64,000 nt of DNA, from contig CAJNDS010002557.1 in the NCBI GenBank assembly GCA_905221605.1, positions 677,001 through 741,000 on the forward strand. The letters are read 5' to 3'. This DNA is from Symbiodinium natans (lineage: Eukaryota; Sar; Dinophyceae; Suessiales; Symbiodiniaceae). The translations under genes were made by a program, and so were the position numbers. The notes below the pieces were generated by a model, which made no database searches, had not been told where the DNA came from, and saw only the letters and a program-made list of their open reading frames with translations. Positions 10,266-20,593 of the stretch are shown in pieces. Each line of letters begins with the position of its first letter. Within the stretch, counting starts at the first letter, position 1.

Positions 10266-11465
10266 GGTCTTTTTGTAACTAAGACGTCAAATAGATTTAA
10301 CGGATTTTATCTGTGCTTTTGGTTTCGTTCCCTTTTTTCTTCTATTTGGATACGTGGTCAATTCTTGCAAATACATTATCATTTTCTTATTTTCTGTTGT
10401 CTGATAAGCTTCGCTCATGCACCTACAATATAGCATTTAATGGGCTCTTTAGTATCATTCTCCAGGGGCAAAAAGCCTTCATGGTTTATTGCAAATAAGA
10501 GCCCATGAAATACCCAAGAAACACACTTCACGTCTTTTCACTTTCATAAGATATTTAATCCTACGGACTTTTCCTGGCCGCGAGAAGATAATAAGTTTAA
10601 TGCGTGATGCCCAAGAATACCAATAAAAGGGCTTAGAAGAGTGCATGTCACGTAGAATTCCGTAAATTGCAGGGGCGAAGTGATCCCAAAATATGGATTA
10701 AATGGCTTAGTTAAATCTCTAGATTCATGATTACGGGCTTCAATTTCTGCTACTTGGTGCTCTTGTTCAGGCACGTGTGAAACGCCCGCAAATGATGCGT
10801 CCTGCAGATGAACACCATAAACTACTTCTACGGGCTTGTGTTCATGAGGAAATGAACGGGTGTTCTAATCGCTTCGTTCTTCCTCCTTTCTCACCCATTA
10901 AATCCTGAAATCGTATGCTCCTCGTGGAGCATGTGGTGGAGAAAAGGGTGAGCAGGACTCGTTCTGGCCTTAACCTTTAACATATCTTCGCGTGCATACT
11001 GACACTTCTTATATCTTAGGGTTTAGGGTTTTGGGGTTTAGGGTTAAGGCACGACCTATTCTTCATTCGACACGACTCGTTCCTGCCTCGATCTCTTTAC
11101 ACTTGTAAAGGGAAGGCGGTCAAGCAACATCACCCATAGGGTTTACGGTTTAGGGTTTAGGGTTTAGGCAAAGTCCAGCTGCGGGTGCTGCTGCACCATC
11201 CGCTCTGGGGCGCCAAAACAAGTCCCAAGTAAAGGGGTGCACTTCCCAGACAGTTTTGTTTTGGCTGTGGTTGCATAGCTTGCCAGAGGTGTTTCTCCTA
11301 CTCTTCCTAAGCCCAACTACAGTAGTGACCAGTTTTTTTGGTCTTTTCCCTTACAGCACCATCCGCATGTATTGTGTTTCTCACTTGCAAACAGCTTAAG
11401 TAGGTGGAGTGCCTCCAGACTCCCAGCCCTGAGACCCAGATCCAAGACCCCAAACCCAAGACCCA
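10266..11465. other. AT-richer unique DNA, no gene seen
   Basis: About 1.2 kb, markedly more AT-rich than the mosaic (10,270-10,900), with short telomeric words at about 11,018-11,046 and 11,141-11,168. Short open frames lack recognisable domains. Confidence 0.5.
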
Positions 11466-11593
11466 GGTTTAGGGTTTAGGGTTTAGGGTTTAGGGGTTAT
11501 CGGTTAGGGTTTAGGGTTTAGGGTTTAGGGTTTAGGGTTTAGGGTTTAGGGTTTAGGGTTTAGGGTTTAGGGTTTAGGGTTTAGGGTTTAGGG
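11466..11593 (+). repeat. TTTAGGG array, about 17 units
   Basis: Near-perfect array with one interruption at about 11,494-11,507. Confidence 0.95.
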
Positions 11594-11810
11594 TCCAAGA
11601 TCTAAGTAGCTACAACACAACTTTCATGTTTTTGAACTTCGTAACTCGAAGAGTTCAAGCAGGTTCTTGCTTTGTGGTGAAAAAACAATACTGGGAGTCA
11701 AGTCCGTTGCATGGCTTTTCTTGAACCCGTCGGATTCCCACGCCCTAAACCCTACTTCTCTCTGTGGCTCAGGTTTCTTACTGTTGGTTAGAAGGGAATC
11801 AGGGAATAAG

Positions 11811-11948
11811 AGACCTATATATACCCTTTTTGGGCTTCTATAGGGTACCTCATTCCCCAATTCCCTACTAGCAGCAAGGGACCTATACATACCCTTTCAA
11901 GGGATTCTATAGGGTACCTCATTCCCCAATTCCCTAGCCAACAGCAAG
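11811..11948. repeat. Tandem duplication, 2 x ~69 bp
   Basis: The unit acctata...taccctttt...ctatagggtacctcattcccc...agcaagg occurs at 11,811-11,878 and again at 11,879-11,948 with few differences. Confidence 0.9.
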
Positions 11949-12064
11949 GTTTACGGACAATGGGAGGCCGTCATCGGACCGGCCCCGGGTCCCTTCGTGA
12001 CCCGGCATAGAGAAGTTCCCGTGGTTCACGCAGGACTGCAAGCTCAAGAGCCGCTGGACTCTGA

Positions 12065-12124
12065 TAGGGTTTAGGGTTTAGGGTTTAGGGTTTAGGGTTT
12101 AGGGTTTAGGGTGTAGGGTTTAGG
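12065..12124 (+). repeat. TTTAGGG array, 8 units
   Basis: Perfect units except a terminal TGTAGGG. Confidence 0.9.
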
Positions 12125-12489
12125 CACAACGAGGTGCCGCGTAGCCTTTTGAGGTTTTCATGGAGCTAGGTAGAATCTATAAGAACCGTTTTTTTCCAAT
12201 TTTCAGTGATGGCGAAGCAAAGTCCAACTTAGGACGTCTCTCTTGAATCCGGCAGTGAGTTCCAACGTGTTGGATCTCTTGTGCAATTTTTCTTCCGCAG
12301 ACTGGAGTGGGGGCATGTACCCCTCCTTCTTTCGCGAAAGGAGCTGGGGCCACTCGACAGTTCAGGCCAAGGGACTAAAAGGAGGAACCCTTCTAACGGA
12401 TTTTAGGGGTTATTTAGGGGTTCTTTCGGGGCTACTTAGGCATATGGGGACTATCGAAGGCATATAGCCTCCTTATACCCCTGAATCAG

Positions 12490-12981
12490 GCCATTCTTCT
12501 GGCTCTCAAGTTGTGGCAGGACATGAAAGCCTGCTCCGCAGCTTGTCGTACATGGCGCGATGCCCTGAAGCCATTTGCAAACCTCAAGGACTTGTGCTAC
12601 CGAGCCTTGCGCTTTCCAAGCGGTTCGAAGGTCAAGCTACCTTCTATACCAGAGGCCGTGGAAGCAGTTCTACCAAGTGCAGCAGCCTGGCGAAATAATC
12701 TGTCCTGGGCCAGGTTAAATCAGGCTGGGGGCACTGCTTGGCCCGCCCTTGTGTCTGAAATTAGCATCTCAAGTGAGTTGGTGGACGGGCAAGATGATTT
12801 CATGCAGGGGCCCGTCAGCACGCTCCTCAACACACACGCCCCTGTTTTCCTTCAAGTGGCCCGGGAAATCCTTTGTCACATGCCTTTGGCGTGGAGAACG
12901 AAGCCGATGACAATGTCTACGCACTCGACGGGTGAACGAGTGTTCGCGACGTGCGAATTGATGGAGTCAGAAGCTCAGTAG
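12490..12981 (+). CDS. Candidate terminal exon, unknown protein
   Basis: Behind ctgaatcag|G the frame reads AILLALKLWQDMKACSAACR and stays open for 163 codons to a TAG at 12,979. The sequence is mixed and protein-like (helical N-terminal half, no low complexity), unlike the repeat-derived frames around it. The first 40 residues (A-C-R-T-W-R-D-A-L) faintly recall a PPR helix pair but the rest does not. The frame is actually open back to 12,418 through telomere-like words. No product is recognised; it could be the 3' exon of a spliced gene or a decayed copy. Confidence 0.4.
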   Translation, partial: AILLALKLWQDMKACSAACRTWRDALKPFANLKDLCYRALRFPSGSKVKLPSIPEAVEAVLPSAAAWRNNLSWARLNQAGGTAWPALVSEISISSELVDGQDDFMQGPVSTLLNTHAPVFLQVAREILCHMPLAWRTKPMTMSTHSTGERVFATCELMESEAQ

Positions 12982-13032
12982 GCCCTTTGGGACATTTTCC
13001 ATGTTCCCTTATTGGGTTTAAGAGGATCATAC

Positions 13033-13342
13033 CTAAGCCCTAAGCCCTAAGCCCTAAACCCTAAACCCTAAACCCCAGGAATATTTTCAGAGGATTTTTT
13101 TCAGTGCCATCCTAGGAAGGGACCAGGAACCAGCAGTGCAGCGCCGTTTCGCGACGCGACGCGGGCGGCCTGCAACTGGTCTCCTTGGATGGCTCGAGAC
13201 TTCTTCCACCCGAAGACAGCGCGCTGGGCCCTCTGAGGGCCAAAGGACTTCAGCTCAGGTGGGGAGTAGGGTTTGGGGTTTAGGGTTTAGGGTTTAGGGT
13301 TTAGGGTTTAGGGTTTAGGGTTTAGGGTTTAGGGTTTAGGGG
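13033..13342. repeat. Two telomeric arrays flanking a GC-rich island
   Basis: CCCTAAG/CCCTAAA at 13,033-13,077 and TTTAGGG, about 11 units, at 13,266-13,342, in inverted orientation around a 190-bp island. Confidence 0.85.
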
Positions 13343-13556
13343 TACCTTATGGGGGTTATTATAAGGGAATCCTACTAGGGTGGCTTCTTTTCCCCGATTT
13401 TCGTAGACCCCCAGGTCAATCTCAGAAGGCAACAGCTCCAGCTTTCGGGACATCATCGCTCCAGGCCAAAGATGTGAAACCTCGGTCTGCTCGAAATCGA
13501 AGGACTGCCCGCTTTGCAAGGATTACATCCACGGACTTCCGGGTGCTTCACAGCTC

Positions 13557-13591
13557 TCGCAGGCCTACGAGATGGAGTTCTTTCTGTCCCG
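13557..13591 (+). pseudogene. Interrupted copy of an exon start
   Basis: The segment tcgcaggcctacgagatgg...tttctgtcccg matches the start of the candidate exon at 13,669 but breaks off after gtcccg into CCCTAAA-derived repeats. See the downstream copy. Confidence 0.6.
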
Positions 13592-13603
13592 CCCTAAACC
13601 TAA

Positions 13604-13656
13604 AAAACCCTAAATCCTAAACCCTAAACCCTAAGCCCTAAACCCTAAACCCTATT
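13604..13656 (-). repeat. CCCTAAA tract between duplicated exon starts
   Basis: Slightly degenerate CCCTAAA units separating the two copies of the cgcag...ctac...tttctgtcccg segment. Confidence 0.85.
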
Positions 13657-13674
13657 TCCAAAGCCCCCTCGCAG

Positions 13675-13826
13675 GTCTACAGGATGGAATTTTCTGTCCC
13701 GGGCTCGGAGGCGAGGATCTCCTTTCGCATTCGCTACGAGTTGCCGACCTTCTACGCCACGTCCGAAGATGCTGACCTTCTTCCCCAGTTGAGGGAGCTT
13801 CGGGTTTCGGATGTAGGGGTTTAGGG
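13675..13826 (+). CDS. Candidate exon, unknown protein
   Basis: After ccctcgcag|G the frame reads VYRMEFSVPGSEARISFRIR and continues through a Y-E-L-P-T-F-Y-A stretch for about 50 codons, until telomere-like words bring a stop. It is not PPR and I do not recognise it. The first 40 bp are duplicated 118 bp upstream. Confidence 0.4.
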
Positions 13827-13862
13827 TTTGGGGTCTCGGGTTGCCCGGAAGCAGGTTTAGGG

Positions 13863-13935
13863 TTTGGAGTGTAGGGTGTACCCTACACCCTAAACCCTAA
13901 GCCCTAAACCCTAAACCCTAGACCCTAAACCCCTA
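13863..13935. repeat. Head-to-head telomeric tracts with short palindrome
   Basis: TTTAGGG-like words meet CCCTAAA words at GTGTAGGGT-gt-ACCCTACAC, nine-bp arms with a 2-nt loop. Confidence 0.8.
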
Positions 13936-14391
13936 GACTTTTTTTTCCAAATGAAGGAGCTGATCCCTTGGCCCCAGAACTTTCTGGACAACACCGACGA
14001 TGAGGAGAGCGGCAGCCATATTTTGTTATTGTGCTCTGTAGTAGTCTTCTATCTTCACGTATTTGCGGAATATTGACTAAACATAAACATTTATTTAAAT
14101 ACAAATCTAAAAATAAGTTAAAATATACATAGAATACATACATATATACATGTTATACAATACTACCGTGTGCTGTTAAATTTCATGATACTGTATGATG
14201 TTATGTAACATTGCCGATGCCATATAATCAATATTGGATAATGTTGTATGAGATCAGTTAATACAAGATATTCCATAATGTTATTCAACATTCTTTAAGA
14301 ATTCCAGAATGTTATTGAATATTATGTATTCGTACGAGTATTTTGTCATATCACCATGTAACATATAATATTGCATACACACACACATATA

Positions 14392-14427
<36 letters not shown>

Positions 14428-14545
14428 TGTATGTATGTATGTATGTATATTGTGCAATGGTCTGATTAGTTTTAGAATGTCCGATAGTACAATGTTACTA
14501 TGGTTACGAGTGATCGATTATTGCAACCATTTGTCTTGCTGCCAT
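13936..14545. repeat. AT-rich DNA with (CA)n(TA)n(TATG)n microsatellite
   Basis: AT-rich sequence from 14,040 carries repeated short words (taatgtta, atattg), then a compound microsatellite at about 14,379-14,448 with roughly 12 TATG units. No gene is seen. Confidence 0.8.
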
Positions 14546-14776
14546 TCCAGCCACCTTCGCAATGGTGAGGATGGAGAGGACGAGGACGACGAGGATGAGG
14601 ATGGGGACGAGGATGCAGACTCGGATGCGGACCAGGATGAGGACGAGGATGACGCGGATGAGGATGACGACGAGGATGCAGAGGAGGTTGAGCTGCCGGA
14701 CGAGCCACCAGAAGAACCACCTTCAAGACGTCGCCTCCTTGGGAAGCAAGCGCCGCCAGCTTGGTATCAGAGGTGA
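14546..14776 (+). CDS. Candidate terminal exon, Asp/Glu-rich protein tail
   Basis: Downstream of ccattccag the frame gives HLRNGEDGEDEDDEDEDG, about 50 almost purely acidic residues, then VELPDEPPEEPPSRRRLL and a TGA after W-Y-Q-R. Acidic tails of this kind occur in many nucleolar and chromatin proteins, so no function is assigned. The underlying GAxGAxGAx repeat also opens the other two frames, which are disregarded. The acceptor lacks the usual following G. Confidence 0.4.
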   Translation, partial: SSHLRNGEDGEDEDDEDEDGDEDADSDADQDEDEDDADEDDDEDAEEVELPDEPPEEPPSRRRLLGKQAPPAWYQR

Positions 14777-14868
14777 ATGGGGTCTACTGCAGCTGTGGCA
14801 GGAGAGAAGGGGTTAGTTCTCTGGATGGCTGCGATTCTTTTGGACAAAAAGACTGCCCAGCTTTTTTG

Positions 14869-14920
14869 GTTTAGGGTTTAGGGTTTAGGGTTTAGGGTTT
14901 AGGGTTTAGGGTTTAGGGGA
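14869..14920 (+). repeat. TTTAGGG array, 7 units
   Basis: Perfect units. Confidence 0.9.
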
Positions 14921-14994
14921 TTAGGAATTCTTGACCTTGCTTGCGCTTCAGGTTGCTTGCGTTTCAGGCATCAGCAAGACGTGATCAGAAGCAG

Positions 14995-15345
14995 GCGGCT
15001 ACCACGATATACTACAAACTAGTACGAAATTACAAGAAAGTTACGAATTTCTACTTATATATTTCTAATTCCTACTATAGTTACTACTGGTTACTACAAA
15101 TAACCACAAGTTTCTACTTACTTCTACTAGTGAATTACTACTCATCATGATTGGCTACTACAAATTGCTACCTCCTAATACTCACGACATACTACTTTCC
15201 CGGTCACAACTACCAATTATCAGGAAGGACTCCGAATCACTACTAACTCGCAACAAATGACCACTACTGACTACAAATTGATACGAATATTTGCCCCCCC
15301 CCCCTATGTACTTCTTATTTACTACCAAGCTACAAACTACTACCC
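14995..15345. repeat. Degenerate TACTAC/ACTACAAATT low-complexity DNA
   Basis: Repeated words ctacta, actacaaa and ttactac dominate 350 bp. Tyr/Leu-rich open frames here are artefacts. Confidence 0.7.
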
Positions 15346-16246
15346 ACCACGTGTGTGCTTGTGTCCGGGTCGTGCAATGATGATGAAAAAAGGCCTAGAA
15401 GCAGCAATACTGATGTTGGATAACAGTAAGAAACTGTCAGCAAGACTAGTAAATAAGTTCAGGGCTTAGGGTCTTTCGTGTGGCATATCATGAGTCGGCG
15501 GGGTAGAGGGTCGGGGTCGCAGGCAAACCGTATAAGCCCGGAGTCCTCCCCTAACCTCTGACCCTAAACCCTAAACCCTAAACCCTAAACCCTAAACCCT
15601 AAACCCTAAACCCTAAACACTGTAAATCAACCATGAACACCCATGACCCGAGTCCCTAAACCACCACAGCCCAGTGTTTAGGGTCTACACCAGGTGGTCC
15701 AAAGCCCTAAGCCCTCCCTCTCTGGGCCCAGCTCCGAAACACCTGAAAACCTGAACCATGCACCCTCCCCTCAAACCCCCCACCCCTGCAGAACTCCCAC
15801 CCCCCCAAGAAAAGAAACGCCAAGCCCCAAGCCCAATCCTTGAAGGCTTCAAACCCTAAACCCTAAACCCTAAACCCTAAACCCTAAACCCTAAACCCTA
15901 AACCCTAAACCCTAAACCCTAAACCCTAAACCCTAAACCCTAAACCCTAAACCCTAAACCCTAAACCCTAAGCCTAGAATGAGAGGCTCAAGCATGTCCG
16001 CCTCCTGGGCCGTTGGGGAAGCTGGCCCAGATGAAGCCAGGAGATTGCAGGGTTTAGGGTTTAGGGTTTAGGGTTTCGGGTTTAGGGTTTAGGGGGGCTT
16101 GGGATTTAGGGCTCAAGACCGGTTTAAGGGTGTAGGATTTCGGAAGCCTTTAGTGGCTTGAGGGCTTCTAGCCATCTTAATCCGACCCGGACCCGCAGTC
16201 TTGAGGCATAAATGGTCCCCCCCCCAATAACCCCAAAACCGAACCC
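15346..16246. repeat. Mosaic with two CCCTAAA arrays
   Basis: CCCTAAA arrays at 15,561-15,620 (8 units) and 15,851-15,972 (about 17 units); a TTTAGGG tract at 16,050-16,095. The remaining islands are C-rich and show no gene. Confidence 0.85.
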
Positions 16247-16552
16247 CCCCAACCACGCCCGCACCACAGGGGGGGGGGGGGGGGGGGCGCGGGGGTATTA
16301 AACCTTAAACCCTAACCCCCGAACCACCCACACCACAGGGGGGGCGCGGGGTTATTAAACCTGAAACCCTGAAGCCCCAACCACACCCACACCACAGGGG
16401 GGGACGCGGGGTATTAAACCTTAAACCCAAACCCCCGAACCACACCCACACCACAGGAGGGGCGCGGGGTTATTAAACCTTAAACCCTGAACCCACAACC
16501 ACACCCACACCACAGGGGGCCTTAAACCCTAACCCCCCAACAGCACCCACAC
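16247..16552. repeat. Minisatellite, about 5 x 58-70 bp
   Basis: The unit is approximately cccacaccacaggggg-gcgcgggg-tattaaaccttaaaccct-aacccccgaaccac. Copies start near 16,255, 16,327, 16,386, 16,445 and 16,504, the last truncated. The ttaaaccct part suggests the unit arose from telomeric DNA. Confidence 0.85.
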
Positions 16553-17248
16553 CGCAGGGGGAAGGGGGGGTGGGGGTAGGCATGGGGGTGGGGGGGAGGG
16601 GGGTGGGCGTGGCAGCCCTGGACCATATATGCCCGGGTTTTCGGGGACTTAGATCTCTGAGAACGCGAGCCCCCTTGCCACCTCAACCCGGAAGTCCCCG
16701 GCACCCTATAAGCCTATGAAGCCGGAGGGTTTAGGGTTTAGGGTTTAGGGTTTAGGGTTTAAGTCCCGAAAGCTCTTTTGCCCTGAGCCCTTGAAAACCG
16801 TAAGCAGACCAGAAGCCGACACCTGAAACCCTACATGAAGCCCCAATCCACTTTGCGCTTCACCCTAGACCCTCAAACCTGAAACACATGAAGGGTTTCG
16901 GGTTTAGGGTTTATAGGGTTTAGGGTTTAGGGTTTAGGGTTTAGGTTTATAGGCCCTAAGAAGCCCGAGAAAGTCCAAAGCCAGCTTGAAGACTGCCGGG
17001 AAGCTCTTTTGGGTTTAGGGTTTAGGGTTTAGGGTTCAGGGTTCAGGGTTTACGGTTTACGGTTTACGGTTTGGGTTTGGGAAGCTTAGGAAGTTCCGGG
17101 CCAGTTCTTTGTGGGCCTGTTAGGTCCAGGGTTTAGGTTTAGGAAGCTTAGGGTTTATGGTTTATGGGTTGTTGGGCCCTAAACCCCAAAACCCTAACTC
17201 TAAACCCTGAACCCCAAACCCTAAGCCTAAATTCGGGGGTTCCGCCAG
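16553..17248. repeat. Mosaic of TTTAGGG tracts, no gene
   Basis: TTTAGGG tracts at 16,725-16,760, 16,896-16,945 and 17,013-17,075, with TTCAGGG and TTTACGG blocks. Confidence 0.8.
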
Positions 17249-17320
17249 GAAGCTTTCCAATGCCATCAAGACCTGCGCCAAGAGGCGTCTCTGGCAAGAG
17301 GCGCTCCGAAGTGATCCAAC
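17249..17320 (+). CDS. PPR-repeat fragment, candidate exon
   Basis: After tccgccag|G the frame reads KLSNAIKTCAKRRLWQEALR, a full helix-turn-helix core. It is the first PPR piece after a 14-kb stretch (3.2-17.2 kb) without any. Confidence 0.6.
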
Positions 17321-17963
17321 GGGGCATTGCACTTTCTAAAAGGGGTTTAGGGTTTGGGTTTTAGGGTTTAGGGCTAGGTTTGGGAGTAGGGCTTAGGACA
17401 GGTCCACAAGCCAACGTGCAGGAGCCAGTCAAAGACGTAAGGTTGTGCCTTTGAACCTGACGAATGCAGTATTTCCGGTTCAGGTGTTCAGTTCTTTCAC
17501 AGTTTCTGGAGGCACTGCAGTTGCTACGCCAACTGGACGAGCAGGACCGATTCAGGTGAGGGGAAAGAGTGAGCTCTTGCATATCGTTGCTGCATGCTAG
17601 GATGCTCAGGTGGCGCCGTGCCATTTTGGGAGCTACGTAGGCTCACTAAACTCTGGAGCCTGTTGCATCCTAAACTTCCCGCAGAAGCCTAGAAATCTCA
17701 TCTTATCCATACATCCAAGAACACTACGTGTCCAAACCCTCAACATTAAAAAAAAACAGACTAAACACTACAAGTAGGTCTTGCAAGCCCTCAAGCTCAA
17801 GAAGCCAAAAGACGTTTAGGGTTCCGGGTTTTAGGGTTTAGAGTTTAGAGTTTAGGGTGAACCTTAAACTCTACATCTAAACCCTAAACCCTAAACCCCA
17901 AACCCTAAACCCTAAACCCTAAACCCTATAGGGTTTGGGGGATAGGCCCGAAGAGAACGGAAG
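17321..17963. repeat. Unique DNA and head-to-head telomeric tract
   Basis: No gene is seen. TTTAGAG/TTTAGGG words at 17,815-17,856 meet CCTTAAA/CCCTAAA at 17,862-17,930 across a 2-nt turn. Confidence 0.65.
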
Positions 17964-18050
17964 GACTGCGCCTCGGTGGTGGCCCAGACTGCGGCCATCA
18001 ACGCTTGTCGAGGAAAGCCCTGGCGGCCTCCCGTCTTGTGCCAGATGGGG
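17964..18050 (+). CDS. PPR-repeat fragment, candidate exon
   Basis: After cggaag|G the frame reads DCASVVAQTAAINACRGKPW. The A-A-I-N-A-C core is clear; helix B is poor (W-R-P-P), so this may be decayed. Confidence 0.5.
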
Positions 18051-19089
18051 GTTTAGGGTTTGGGGTTTAGGGTTTGGGGTTTAGGGTTTAGGGTTGAGGG
18101 TTTAGGGTTTGACCCCTAATATCGACCCCCAAATAGTAGAACCCCCTTATAATCAGGGACCCCAATAAGGTACCCCGAATATCGTAAACTTTAGATTGGC
18201 CCCCCAGATTGGCTTGAGGTGTTTGGAATGTGTAGGGGGTTTGCCGCTTTGGGGCTTAGGCGTAGCCGCGGGTGTTTGGGGTTCAATAAATCCTAAACCC
18301 TAAACCCTAAACCCTAAACCCTAAACCCTAAACCCTAAACCCTAAACCCTATTATGGGTTGAGCAGTTTGGGGTTCAGGGAACTTGTTGGGTTGAGGGGT
18401 TTTGGGGTTTAGGGAAGTCGGGTTCAATTGCCTATGGGCTCTAGCTCTTGGCTTCGTTTGTAGGCTTTATGTGGCTTAGGCTTTGGAGCGCTGTTCCTGA
18501 ACGACAGCTGCAACTGCAGGAAGTCAGGTTTTTCCGAACTCGGATTGCCTTGTAGGTTTAGAGTTTTGGGTTCTGGGTTTTGGGTTTTGGACCTCCCCCT
18601 GGGATTGGAAACCCTGGCTTGAAAAATGGGTGCCAAGACCCTGATGCTCGAAATCCGTGTCCCAAGCTCAAAGGACAGGTCAAGAAAGTGCCCCGCGATG
18701 GAGATCAACTACCCTAGTTTGGATGAAGGTTTCTACCAATTGCTTAAGAACCCCAAAAACACATTCTTCCTCATAAGGGCATTATAGGGGATTATTGTTT
18801 CTTAGTTTTTTGGGGGTTCTTGAGCAAATAGTAGGTTTGGGGTCTAGCGTGTCCTGCACCCTACGCCCGAAGCACTTTGCCCCTCACCTGCGCTCAACAT
18901 GTTGTGTACTTGGCGAGGAGGGCGGGGCTGGAGCTTTCTGTCATCACGCCTCAATGTGCGCACGAGATACCCAAGCCCAAGACCCTAAACCTAAACCCGA
19001 ACCCTCCAGGATCTCTTCAGTAGTTTTTGTCTTGACAGCTTGTGGTTTCCGAGAGTTCTTTCGCGTAGCCACGTTGAACCTTTCCGGTA
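18051..19089. other. No gene seen; telomeric tracts
   Basis: TTTAGGG/TTTGGGG at 18,046-18,110 and CCCTAAA at 18,293-18,350. The unique DNA in 18,420-19,089 has short open frames on both strands without recognisable products. Confidence 0.6.
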
Positions 19090-19195
19090 GCCCGGTGGTA
19101 CCCTTTTTACTTTTTGTGGTTCTGGGTTCCCTCATAAAGTAGCCAAACCAGCAAAAGGTGCCCTTGTTTTCATATTATAATATGTTTACTGGGCT
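19090..19195. repeat. Dispersed ~105-bp repeat, copy B
   Basis: Diverged copy of 9,056-9,161: shared words include cccggtggta, aaagtagccaa, ggtgccctt and gtttactgggct. Confidence 0.7.
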
Positions 19196-19285
19196 CAAGT
19201 AGCTCTTTGGGGCTCCAGCTTGGGCTACCACCACCACCACCCTCCAAAAAAAATAAAGCTACGTTGGGCTTCGGAAAACGCTGAG

Positions 19286-19410
19286 GTACGCGGTACAACT
19301 GCTCGGCGCTCTTGCTGCAAAGCAGCTCGAGGCAGACGTGGTCGCCTATGGGGCCACGATTGGGGCCTGTGCCCAGGGCACAGGACGCTGGATGCCTGCG
19401 CTTTTGGGCT
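19286..19410 (+). CDS. PPR-repeat fragment, candidate exon
   Basis: After acgctgag|G the frame reads YAVQLLGALAAKQLEADVVA then YGATIGACAQGTGRWMPALL. This is more than one repeat long (about 42 residues) and one of the best PPR pieces. The A-D-V-V-A-Y junction is intact. Confidence 0.65.
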
Positions 19411-19582
19411 TTGCGTATTCGAAGCTTTCAGCCAGAAGCCAAAGAAGCCGCAAATCCGAAGCTCCACCGCTTTCATGCCGACCGAACCTTGCATTCTCTC
19501 CATTCTCAAGCGCGCTCGGAAAAGTGTTTCAGTCTTGGTTCCCCTACCCCCCCCCCCCCCCCGGGGACAACCCTACACGCAG

Positions 19583-19655
19583 GATGGCAGACGTCGCGGG
19601 CGCTGTTGACAGAGTTGGCCCGCCGCGGGCTGCCCAGGAATCGAGGGCTTGCCTG
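19583..19655 (+). CDS. PPR-repeat fragment, candidate exon
   Basis: After ctacacgcag|G the frame reads GWQTSRALLTELARRGLPRN, a helix B (A-L-L-T-E-L-A-R-R-G-L). It follows a run of about 16 C. It could be the exon downstream of the piece at 19,286. Confidence 0.5.
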
Positions 19656-20512
19656 AGAACTGGTTTCGGCCCTAAACGCTGAGCCCTCAAAAGGGTGTTG
19701 GGATGTCCACGGGCTTTTGACCTAAACGCAGCTGTTACGGGGGTTTAGGGGCTTGGGTTGAGGGTCAAGGGGTTGATAGCAAATCTTGGTGGTGCCCTGG
19801 ATTTTAAAGCGGGGGCCGTGTTGAGACAAAAAGGGGCCATCACTTGTCCAGAGGTTCTTCTAAAATGCCCCATCGCATCCTTATTCCATTCCTCAAGAAC
19901 TTTGTGAATCAATTGGGCACCCGCTGGTCTCCTCTATCACTGAGCGGCCTGGTCCTTTCAGCACAGTTGGAAGAGCACCAATCACCCGAAGTTTTAACAC
20001 CTTCAACCCCTAAACCCTACACCCTACACCCTAAACCCTAAACCCTAAACCCTAAACCCTAGGGTTGCGAGTTTAGAGGCATAGGGTTTAGAGTTTAGAG
20101 CATCGCCAGGAATTCGATCGTCTTCACCTCGGTCGCTTGGTCCAACCAGAAACAATAACCCTAAACCCTAAACCCTAAACCCTAAATCCTATACATGGGA
20201 GCTCCAAAAGGGGCGCTCAGCTGTGACGCTGTCTCGATGGTCATTTCTCTATACTATATCTTAGGGTTTTAGGCAAAGTTTTAGGGGTCTAGGTTTTAGG
20301 GTTTAGGGTAGCTAAATCATGGCCCTTTTTTGAGATTAAGTACAAAGTTGCTACTACAAGGCGGCCCCTGATTTCTACGGGCACCCACAAAAACGACCAC
20401 AACTTTTGAGAGCAAACCCCTAAACCCTAAACCCTAAACCCTAAACCCTAAACCCTAAACCCTAAACCCTAAACCCTAAACTTTTCTGGTGGTCTGGGCC
20501 CCGGGGGCTTAG
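19656..20512. repeat. No gene seen; several CCCTAAA tracts
   Basis: CCCTAAA tracts at about 20,005-20,060, 20,156-20,190 and 20,416-20,480. Confidence 0.75.
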
Positions 20513-20592
20513 GTCATCAGCGCTTCTGGGAAGGCTGGGGCCTGGCAGTTGGCTCTACAGTGCATAGAGGCGCGGGGAGTTGCAGCTCTTTT
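20513..20592 (+). CDS. PPR-repeat fragment, candidate exon
   Basis: After ggggcttag|G the frame reads VISASGKAGAWQLALQCIEA then RGVAA. Core and helix B are both present. It ends where the left arm of a foldback element starts. Confidence 0.6.
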
Positions 20593-20593
20593 T

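Noticed and set aside
14472-14816. Arg/Met-rich and His/Pro-rich frames overlapping the acidic exon
   Set aside because: They are the other registers of the same GAxGAx repeat; only the acidic frame ends in a normal-looking C terminus.
17627-17640. gccattttggg words (also near 23,528) as relics of the dinoflagellate spliced leader
   Set aside because: Only about 9-10 bases match CCATTTTGG and the following GCTCAAG is missing; chance matches.
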